DNA from: Stieleria magnilauensis
GTDB taxonomy: Bacteria > Planctomycetota > Planctomycetia > Pirellulales > Pirellulaceae
DNA: 64,000 nucleotides
Assembly (NCBI GenBank): GCA_007753675.1
Contig: CP036432.1
Coordinates: forward strand, 9,891,381 to 9,955,380
Direction of reading: 5' to 3'
Below, one piece after another: positions 28,019 through 36,600 of this stretch. The translations under genes and the position numbers were made by a program. The notes beneath the pieces were generated by a model. It was not told the origin of the DNA, searched no databases, and saw only the letters and a list, made by a program, of their open reading frames with translations. Every line of letters starts with the position of its first letter. The first letter of the stretch is position 1.

Positions 28019-31000
28019 CGATCGAACCTCCGGCGACGTTGCCACGGATTTGATCGCCCACCCACTGTGCCAGTTTTTCGGGACTGACCGCGGCGACCGC
28101 CATCCCTGCCGACGCCATCATTTGTGCCAGCCCCTGGTGGAACCGGGCTTGGCCGGAATCATCCAGGGAAGCCAGCCCGATACAACGGACGCCCGAGTCG
28201 ACCAGCGCCCGCACTTCGGCCAGCATCCCGGGAATCGAAACGCCTTCTTCAAAGTCGGTGACCAACACGACGATCGAACGCGACGGCACCTTGATGCCCG
28301 CGCGAGCTCCACGCAGACCGAGTCCGATATCGGTTCCGCCGCCGACATCGACTTCCAACAACAGTGCCAGCGGATCGTCGACTTGATCGCTCAAGTCGAT
28401 CAGTTCGGTGCTGAAAGCAAGAAACCGCACGGACAACGCAGGCAAAGCGTCAAAGATCGCAGCAACCAGCGCGCTATACACCACCGACGCGGACATCGAT
28501 GCCGAAACGTCGACGACGAACGTCACGTGCCAGTCCAATTCCCGTCGTGCCGGGGCGTTGAAGATCAATTGATCGGCGACGATCGTGGGACGGCCATCGG
28601 ATCGACGCCGCCCGTTGGCCAAGTTGGCTCGAATCGTGCGTGATAGATTCAGCCGCCGCGATCGACGGCGAGTCGGTCTCGGCGTGGAAAGACCACTCAG
28701 CGCGGTCTGCAGACGGACCGCCAACTGCCGGGCAAGGTCATCGGTGATCTTTTGGGCAAGCTGTCGAAGCTTGGCCATGCGTGATTCCGGCATCGCGCCG
28801 GCCAACGAAAGAACTTGCTGCAGTAAATCAATCGACGGCGTGATGGAGTCGACGTCCAAGTGCCCGACCGCGGACGCGTTGCCTGACGCCGCGGCTTGTC
28901 CGAGCACCTCCTGGCAGACGTCGCCGCCGAACAACGCCTCTAAGTCGTCGGCCCACTGCGCGGTCGTCGGTTGCGGTGCCTCTTGTCCGCCGCTGCCACG
29001 CCGTTGCTGAAAATCACCGCGTGACCCCTCGCCGCGTCCTTTTCCGAACAATTGGTCCAACGACTGGGCGGCGATCGATGCGTTTCGCGAAGGGTTTTCC
29101 GGCGGCAAGCCGAAGATCAATCGCCAGCGATCGGCCATCTTGATTTCGTTGTCCGCGATCGATTCGGAACGCAATGGTTCGGCAGCCATGTCGACATCGG
29201 AGTCGTTTTGATCTGTCACGCCCTGGTCCGCTTCGCGAATGAAACGATCGACGCTGGGAAACGCTTCCGCGACGGACGCTGCCGCAACCAAGTCGGCGTG
29301 TCGCAAACGGGCGACGTGCAATGTGATCGCGTCGGCATCGCCGTCATTGGCCCAGTGCTGGTGATCGATGGCCGATCCGCGTTGGTCCAGTCCCTGCAAT
29401 CGCAACTCCAGCAACCGTTGTCGGTCGGCCGGCGAAAACGGATCAAAGGCCCCCCGAAGTGCCGGCAATCGTGACAGAAACTCCGCGTCGGACAATTGAC
29501 TCAAACCGGACTGGAACGGGTCCAGCCACAACGGATCGTTCTGCATGCGAGACAGCAAGATCTGCACGGCACCGGACAGTCCGTCGCGCAAGCGTGTCCG
29601 GCCGTCGCGATCGCCGGCACCATCCAACCAGCCGATCATCAACTGGCCCAACTCAGTCGCGTCCATCGCATCGAGCGCGCACAAACTGGCCGCCGCGGCG
29701 CCGCGCATGCGGTCGCTGCCGTGACGAATCGTTTGACGGCACCACGTCACCAGTTGCCGTCGCTGCCCCGCTGTCTCTGCTTGCCGCGATTGAGTCGTCT
29801 GAATCAACGCATGCAGATCCCCGCTGAACCACTGGATCAAGTCCGCCAGACAGACCACGTCTTCGATCGACGAACTGCCACGCAGCCCCTGCAGACGCTC
29901 CAAGCAGGCGCGCAACAATTCATCCGCTGAAACCCTCGCATCGGGCATCCGGTAAACCGGTACGATCGGGGGCGCCGCATCGGCCGGGTCGAGCGGCAAC
30001 CCGGGCAGGTGCGACGCAGCGATCCGCACCATCAACGTGACGGCTTCGACCAGTTCCGAGATTGCGGCGGTTTGGCAAAACGTCTCGTCCAGCCGACACA
30101 ACGCCTGCGTCGTCAACGTCTGCAGCCCGCATTCGCTGGCGATCCCCAATTGATCCAAGATCATTCTTGGCGACGTTTCGTTCGCCTCATCGGGACCGAC
30201 TCGGCGACCGGCCCTGCGAACGATTTCTTCGGCAACCTGAGTCAGGGTGACACCGAATCGGGCGACACTTTCGATCGTCGCCGCCGTCGTCTGTTGCCAC
30301 TCGACCCGCCAACGCTCGGTCAAGTTTTCACGGTTTCCCTGCGTCACCGTGTCGACTCGCTGGGCATACGGGATCCCAGCCGCCACCATCCGCCGTAGCA
30401 CCACCGCGCGGGCCCGATCTTTGGGGCTGCGTAAGACGTCCAAGCGAAGCTCTTTTTCAGTTTCCGATCGCGTCGATTGAAATCGTCCGCGCTGCCGTTG
30501 CGGTTTCGCTTTGGCGGCTGCCTCTCGTCCCGGCAACCCCAGTTGCTCAAGCAGTTGATCGATCGAAACGGAAAGTCCGCAGCGTGGTGCGGACGGCGTG
30601 ACCACTCCTGTCCGGTCCCCGATCAGCACATCACCGGCGGCTGCCGAGACGGCTCGACCACGCCCCATCACGTCGCCGTGGACCAAACAGGTTTGCAAGG
30701 ATTCAACGAACTCGCCACGACCGGGAACCGCCAGTCCGCGCAGCCGCGCCAGGTCACGCATCATCCGCAGCGTTTCAGCGGCGTCCGGCGTTCCGGCGAC
30801 ATGGCCGAACTGACGCAAACGACGACAGACACCGGTGGCCAGCTCCACGGCGGCGTCTTCCATTTCCGCGTTCGATTTCGCTTGCACCATGTGTTGATGC
30901 CAGACGGGATCCAAGACGCCGGCCGGATAGCCGCTGCGTTCGTCGAGTTGTTCAAAAGAATACGGGATCAGAGAAACGCCGACCGATGACGTGTCGGATT

Positions 31001-31721
31001 CGATCGCGGCAAGTTCGGCTTGATCACGGTCGTGTGACGCGTCAACGACGGCGGGCAGCAAGACCGGCGCGTGAAAGGCGCCGACGATGGCCACCGTTTT
31101 CCCATTGCTCTCGCGGATCGCCTGACGCATCGCGGCTTCGCGAAGCAAATCGCGCGGCGAGGGTTCCTGATCATCCTGACGGACCGCCCAGCCGAACGTC
31201 AGCGCCGCGCGGCGGATGATTTCCGGGTCTGCATCACAACCGGGCGATTCCACCAACCGTTGCCACAGATCACCGACATCGCTGGCACCGACGCGTCGTT
31301 TTAATTGCGACAAAACGTCGACCGACTCGGTCGCCTGGCTCGATGGTGTCGGGTTGAGTTCCGATGCGGCAGACTTGGATTTGACCGACACCGAAAGATC
31401 GCAGGCACGGACGGGAACACCGTTGGCCGACGCCCAGCGGATCGCGGCAAACTCGGGTGAAAAATCGGCCAGCGGATAGAACATCATGCCGCCGTCGGGA
31501 TCGACCGCGGAGATCGCGATCGGGGCCTGCGTTTGTGGATCGGCGATGTACTTTATCCAATCGGATAGATCCGACGGCAGCTCGATCAGGATCGCATCGG
31601 GCGCGAACCGATCCAACAGCACCGGCATCGCACGGGCCAGCATCGCCGAATGATGACGCACCCCGATCAACAACGGTTTGGTGCATTGATGCAACGCGGT
31701 GCAGCAGGCGATGGGGTCCAT
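28011..31721 (-). CDS. DUF5682-VWA fusion protein (YehM + YehP-like)
   Basis: A 1236-residue protein. The N-terminal ~750 residues match the DUF5682/YehM type: it opens with GVRHHSAMLARAMP and ILIELPSD and includes VAIVGAFHAPVLLP. A von Willebrand A domain fills about 1060-1225, with an intact MIDAS signature DVSAS (near residue 1069) and VVLVTDFEEG. In E. coli these two parts are separate proteins (YehM and YehP) encoded next to each other; here they are one chain. The VWA part is likely the metal-dependent adaptor for the neighbouring MoxR ATPase, as in other MoxR-VWA pairs. The SWIM gene starts before this one ends (8-bp overlap), indicating coupled synthesis. Confidence 0.85.
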   Translation of the reverse strand: MDPIACCTALHQCTKPLLIGVRHHSAMLARAMPVLLDRFAPDAILIELPSDLSDWIKYIADPQTQAPIAISAVDPDGGMMFYPLADFSPEFAAIRWASANGVPVRACDLSVSVKSKSAASELNPTPSSQATESVDVLSQLKRRVGASDVGDLWQRLVESPGCDADPEIIRRAALTFGWAVRQDDQEPSPRDLLREAAMRQAIRESNGKTVAIVGAFHAPVLLPAVVDASHDRDQAELAAIESDTSSVGVSLIPYSFEQLDERSGYPAGVLDPVWHQHMVQAKSNAEMEDAAVELATGVCRRLRQFGHVAGTPDAAETLRMMRDLARLRGLAVPGRGEFVESLQTCLVHGDVMGRGRAVSAAAGDVLIGDRTGVVTPSAPRCGLSVSIDQLLEQLGLPGREAAAKAKPQRQRGRFQSTRSETEKELRLDVLRSPKDRARAVVLRRMVAAGIPYAQRVDTVTQGNRENLTERWRVEWQQTTAATIESVARFGVTLTQVAEEIVRRAGRRVGPDEANETSPRMILDQLGIASECGLQTLTTQALCRLDETFCQTAAISELVEAVTLMVRIAASHLPGLPLDPADAAPPIVPVYRMPDARVSADELLRACLERLQGLRGSSSIEDVVCLADLIQWFSGDLHALIQTTQSRQAETAGQRRQLVTWCRQTIRHGSDRMRGAAAASLCALDAMDATELGQLMIGWLDGAGDRDGRTRLRDGLSGAVQILLSRMQNDPLWLDPFQSGLSQLSDAEFLSRLPALRGAFDPFSPADRQRLLELRLQGLDQRGSAIDHQHWANDGDADAITLHVARLRHADLVAAASVAEAFPSVDRFIREADQGVTDQNDSDVDMAAEPLRSESIADNEIKMADRWRLIFGLPPENPSRNASIAAQSLDQLFGKGRGEGSRGDFQQRRGSGGQEAPQPTTAQWADDLEALFGGDVCQEVLGQAAASGNASAVGHLDVDSITPSIDLLQQVLSLAGAMPESRMAKLRQLAQKITDDLARQLAVRLQTALSGLSTPRPTRRRSRRLNLSRTIRANLANGRRRSDGRPTIVADQLIFNAPARRELDWHVTFVVDVSASMSASVVYSALVAAIFDALPALSVRFLAFSTELIDLSDQVDDPLALLLEVDVGGGTDIGLGLRGARAGIKVPSRSIVVLVTDFEEGVSIPGMLAEVRALVDSGVRCIGLASLDDSGQARFHQGLAQMMASAGMAVAAVSPEKLAQWVGDQIRGNVAGGSIDG

Positions 31722-31808
31722 GGACTGTCTTTCAAGATTGGGGAATCAAGGGCCCGTAGGCTCGCGCCCAAAGCCACCTGTGTTGGCACCAAGCTGGGTG
31801 TTCTATGT

Positions 31809-31943
31809 TAGCGGTAGGGCGCGAGCCCTCCGGTCTTTCGAGGTGTTTGAACGCTGGGACCGGACGGCTCGCGCCGTTCCGCAAACTCCTTCAGGGTTTC
31901 GGCACGGCTACCGGACGGCTCGCGCCGTTCCGCAAACTCCTTC
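31809..31943. repeat. palindromic repeat, family A, with a 34-bp duplicated arm
   Basis: The left arm starts TAGCGGTAGGGCGCGAGCC and is followed by an inverted partner ACCGGACGGCTCGCGCCG.... The partner segment (34 bp, to ...CAAACTCCTTC) occurs twice, at 31859-31892 and 31910-31943, identical in both copies. A further GGCTCGCGCCC half-site lies at about 31750. It occupies the gap between the MoxR gene and the DUF5682-VWA gene. Confidence 0.75.
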
Positions 31944-31955
31944 GGTCGCGTTGTT

Positions 31956-33122
31956 TCACATCGTTTCATCCAGCACGCCGCGCATTTCGCTCAGCTTTGT
32001 CCACAGCGGTTCACCGTTTTTTGCGCGGCGTTGGACGGGACCGTCCCAGTATCCGAGCAATCGTTCACGGTCTTTCGCGTCGTCTTTGAGCACGACACCC
32101 AGCAGGTGTCCGGGCATCCGCGAGACGGGATCGAATCCGGAAGGGAAGAAGGCGTTTTCGCGCATGATGGCGGTGGCCACCGCGACCGCTTCGGCGGTAC
32201 TCATCACCGTGCTCGGCCGATTGACCTGCCAGCCTTCGTCGGTACGTCCGCTGCGAAGGTCGCGAAACACCGTGACCAGTAGCTCGATCAACGACTCATC
32301 AATCGGTTTGTCGCTGCCCGATTCATGCAGCAGCGCGGCGGCGCGGGAGGACACCAATTGGCATTCGCGTAGGGCATCGGAAATCGGCGCAATGGTTTCG
32401 AAATTGAATCGCCGTTTTAAGGCCGCCGACATTTCGGACACGCCGCGGTCGCGTAGATTGGCCGTCGCGATCAGCGAGAATCCGGGCGCGGCGAAGACAC
32501 TGGAATCTTCGTCACCGAGTTCGGGCACCATCATGCGTCGTTCGCTCAAGATCGAGATCAACGCGTCTTGGACTTCGGGCAAACAACGTGTGACTTCTTC
32601 GAAGCGGACAATCTTTCCTTGCCGCATCGCTTGCATGACCGGCGACGGCACCAGTGCTTCGGGCGTCGGGCCGCGATCGAGCAACATGGCATAGTTCCAG
32701 CCGTAACGGATCTGGTCTTCGGTCGTGCCGGCGGTGCCTTGAACGGCCAGCGCACCGGTGCCGCTGATCGCGACGGCCAGCAATTCGCCGAGCATCGACT
32801 TGGCAGTGCCGGGTTCACCGACCAACATCAGCCCACGCTCGCCGGCCAGCGTGACGACGCAGCGTTGGATGATGTCGCGGGGTCCGACAAATTTTTCGCT
32901 GATCGCCAATGCGGTCGACTTTTTGGTGCCGACCTTTTGGCCGTCGGTGCCACAGATGAAATCGACGATCGAAGCCGGCGAGAGCAGCCAACCGTCGGGG
33001 CGAGGATTGGAATCCGCATCACGCATCACCGCCAGCTCCTCCGCATAGCGAATCTCCGCCGGCGGTGCTTGGATCTTTCGCGTCGGTGATGAAGCGGAGG
33101 CTGAAGTTTTCTTTTTTGCCAT
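31956..33122 (-). CDS. MoxR-type AAA+ ATPase (YehL-like)
   Basis: The start at 33122 (MAKKKTSASASS) is preferred; a longer frame to 33248 adds 42 residues with no family resemblance. The product is 388 residues. Walker A is GEPGTAKS. The Walker B region reads VRFEEVTR, with FEE instead of the more common DE(I). The sensor/arginine-finger region is TANLRDRGVSEMSAALKRRF. The size and order match YehL. MoxR ATPases pair with VWA proteins to remodel target complexes. Here the VWA partner is encoded 234 bp downstream on the same strand, separated by palindromic repeats. Confidence 0.9.
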   Translation of the reverse strand: MAKKKTSASASSPTRKIQAPPAEIRYAEELAVMRDADSNPRPDGWLLSPASIVDFICGTDGQKVGTKKSTALAISEKFVGPRDIIQRCVVTLAGERGLMLVGEPGTAKSMLGELLAVAISGTGALAVQGTAGTTEDQIRYGWNYAMLLDRGPTPEALVPSPVMQAMRQGKIVRFEEVTRCLPEVQDALISILSERRMMVPELGDEDSSVFAAPGFSLIATANLRDRGVSEMSAALKRRFNFETIAPISDALRECQLVSSRAAALLHESGSDKPIDESLIELLVTVFRDLRSGRTDEGWQVNRPSTVMSTAEAVAVATAIMRENAFFPSGFDPVSRMPGHLLGVVLKDDAKDRERLLGYWDGPVQRRAKNGEPLWTKLSEMRGVLDETM

Positions 33123-33615
33123 CGGCAGTTGAGGAGCAAATAGATGAAGTGAGAAATCAATCGCGTCGAGTGTACCAAATCGATTCCGGCCTTTGCTCCG
33201 CAGGGCGACGCCCTGAAAGCCAGTGCCTTGGGGCCCCGCAACCGCCACTGATGCTCGCTGGGAAGCTCCGGAACCTCGATCATGCGAGTATTTGAATCGG
33301 CCGCTGGATTAAAGTAAGAAGATTTCGGAGGTAAGAAAATGAATTCCGGCTGCAATCCATGGTTGTCCGCAATTTTCTTACCTCCAAAATCTTCCTACCC
33401 GCGATTCTTCAACATCCGAAGCAACAAAACAACTATCTCTATCTCGCCAAGGATTCGACCAGCCGAACGCAGTAGCGAGATTGGCAAACTGCAGACCGTG
33501 TTGGACACCGACGCGTATTTTGGATCTCCCTTTGCGGCACCCGGCGGCCGACACCGGTCATCCTGGGGCGCGCGTTTGCTACACACAACACTCAGCTGTG
33601 TGCACGACGGTAGCA
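33123..33615. other. intergenic region inside the AAA+/VWA cluster
   Basis: About 490 bp between the giant protein gene and the MoxR gene, both minus strand. It contains the family B palindromic repeat (33311-33400) and presumably the MoxR promoter. No coding region with recognisable features was found. Confidence 0.6.
33311..33400. repeat. palindromic repeat, family B
   Basis: Near-perfect inverted repeat of about 28 bp. The left arm reads AGTAAGAAGATTTCGGAGG... and the right arm ...CCTCCAAAATCTTCCTACC, separated by about 31 bp. A second copy is at 42543-42637. The ends are made of the purine-rich pattern GGTAGGAAGATTTTGGAGG. Confidence 0.8.
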
Positions 33616-36600
33616 TCACCCTCCCAACGTCTCTTCATAACGCGGCGCGTCTCCCTCGGTGACGCGGTTGTATGCGAATTGAAACTGTGACGGGACGGGG
33701 CGTTTGCAAACCAACAACGCCGCATTGCCTCCCCGCAGTCGATCGGTTCCGTCGTGGCCGTACATCGAGAGCTTCCACGTTTCCACCGGTAGATTGGGAA
33801 GTTTGAGCGGTTCCCATCCGCCTGGCAAAAAGATGTCACGTCCCGCGCGGCTGCGTTTGGCGCTCACCACCAATTCCTTGTCGACCAATTCGGCCGCAGC
33901 CTTTTTGTATTCCGCAGGCTTCCAACCGTTCCATCCTTGAATGTTTTTGGACGTCGGATCCGGCAACGCCAAAATTTGCAGATACAACGTTGCGGCATGG
34001 TCACTGACGTCCTGGTCCTTTGCGACTTGGGCAACCAGCTCCGGCACAGAAACTCGTGGGTCCTGTTCCCAGGAACCGTCGGGAAGATCGCTGCCAAGGT
34101 TGGCGGCCATCAATTCGTCGGCAACGTCGGAGCGGAGTTCCAACACAAATCTGGCGAATTCCAACATCCCCGATCCATCGCCTTCGTAGTGAAACGTGAT
34201 CTTCCCTGCCGCGGCGAGCATCGCGATGTCATCCGTCGTGTGTAGTTTTGACGTGCGGAAATGCAGCCGACAAACGGGCGGATAGAGGGCACCTACGATC
34301 AATCCGCCGTCAAACTCATAATGCCCGTCCTTCTTTCGTTGGCAGGGTGCAATCAGTTTGGAAAACTGGTCGACGGTCGCTTCAACATCCACTTGATTGT
34401 CGCCGTACCAATTCTTTGCCGTGTAGGTCGCCCCGAACGGCAGCGTGGTCGAAGGATCATCCAACCAGGCTCGCGTCGCTTGGATCAATTCGGGAATCTT
34501 GCGTCGTGCGGGATCGCCAAATGGCGTCGCATAATTGATCCAGCCCACGGCATCCAACAACTGGGGCAAGACCTTCTGCAAGTCGAGTGGAGGTTCGGGG
34601 GTGTACGTGGCATCGAGGATGTGTTGCTGATGCCGCTTGGATTGCGACGAATACTGAAACGTCGTCTTGCGACGCTCCAAAACTTTCGACCCTTGGGGAT
34701 CGGAAAGCAAACCCAAGAACGCTTTTCGGTCCAATCTTGGATAGCCGAATCCGACGTGCTCCAACGGCGCCGCCGCTTCAGGGGGAAGCGTCACCGATGA
34801 TTCGCGACGCTTTTTCCAAGCGGCAACCATCCGGGCAAATGCTTCGTTCTTGCCATCGCCGATCGCACCCGCGGGATCGTCCAACAGGCCGGTGGACATC
34901 AACGACATCGGCAACGCCTCCCCGTCGAGCCCCGAGATAGCCGCTTTGATTTCGTTGAGCTTCCAACCGTAGTGCGACCGTAGTTCCTTGGTCAACTTCT
35001 CTTGGCCGTAGCGGTTGGTCCGCAGATCCGCCATCCACGCCAATCCAACTTGGACGGGTGACGCGCCCAGCTGTCCGGCGGCATCGGCGAGCAACTCGGC
35101 ATCCACCAGCGGCAGCGTTTCCAGCTTGCGGACCGCCTCGACAAATTGGTTGACTTGCTTCGATCCCCAGGTGCGTTTGACCTCGATGGTCTCCAGAATC
35201 GAATAGGGCTCGGGCGGCTTCGGCGTGCCGGATTCGATGTATTCCAGCACGTGAATCTCCTCGGTTCCGTAACCTCCGTACGAATACGCGAGGTAGCGAT
35301 GTTTTCCATCGGTAAATGCGACGGCTTTGTCACGGGCCGGCGCGTAAGGTTTGTTCTTGTCCAGCTTGGCGTCGGCTTCGGAAAACCCCTTGGCGATGTA
35401 GTAGACGAATTTGCCTTTCCAATCCAGGATGCCGCGTTTGGCCAAGTACGCGAGTCCCTGGAGGCCCAAACTGTCTTCGAAGCGAGACTTGGCCGGGGCA
35501 TTCTCAGTCGCTTCGGTATCGGCCCCCACCGTGGACTGTGTCCAAAACCATTTCCAGGCCGCCGAGCAGGGATCGTCGATCGCGGAAACCCAGTCGGGAT
35601 TGCCGCCGGGAATCTTTTGTTGGTTGCCGGTTTCCAGAAAGTTCGTGGCAACCTCGATGTGAGCTTTGGACGCGTTTGATGCCCCATAACGATAGATCCC
35701 CGGACGGTCTGAGCCGGGCCAAGTGTAGATCAGATCCGCGACGCCGGCTGCCGAGGGCGCGAACTCCGGCTTTTCGTTTGCCTCCGTCGGCGTTTCCTTT
35801 TCTTTAGGTGGTTCCGTGATCCGATCCAAAAAGCCACCCAGCGAGGCTTGTTCAGCCGCCATGATGCTGATGATTTTCCCCAGTCCTTTCTGCAACCGCG
35901 GCGGGGCGTCGGGCAACCATTTCGCGACCGCTTCGGCAACGGCATTGCGGTCGGGATCCGTCTCGGCTTCTTCCTTTTTCTTTCGCAACGCTTGATGCTG
36001 AGCCTTTCCGGCGTCGAGAAACAACTTGCATTGCTTGACCGAGATTTTGCGCAGCTTGGCCGACGCCTGCTTTGAACGAACGGTGTAGTGGTGAAAGAAC
36101 CGATACGACAGATGCATCGGCTGGCCCAAGTGATAACGGTTCGATCTCTCTTGCATCAGCGCGATGCCGATTCCCGTTTCGCTGTCGATGACGAGTCCGT
36201 CAGCGGTGATGATCCAGTGATGTTTCGATTCGGGTTTGTCCATGATCGCAAGGGGGATCCTGGCGTCTTCGAACCCGTGCGGGTCTTTCTCCAGCGTGCA
36301 TGTGCGGCCGTCGATACCGCGCCCGATCGCGCTGCCGTCACGCGTGGTCAGAACACTCCAACCGAGCATGCCGTCGGCGATCCCCAACGGCGACGCGTCC
36401 ATGCCGTCGGGCGCCGGCATCAGGAAACAATGCTGCCAGTGAACGGTGTTGCTTGAGGAGAGATCTTTTTCAAACCAGTCCGGCACGCTCTCGCGGATCT
36501 TTTTTCCGCTGACCGGATCCAGTTCGACCAGCGACGTCGTGCCGATCATTTCCCCAGAGTCTGCGTGATAGTGGTACTGTGTGGGATCGGTTTTTTGGAT

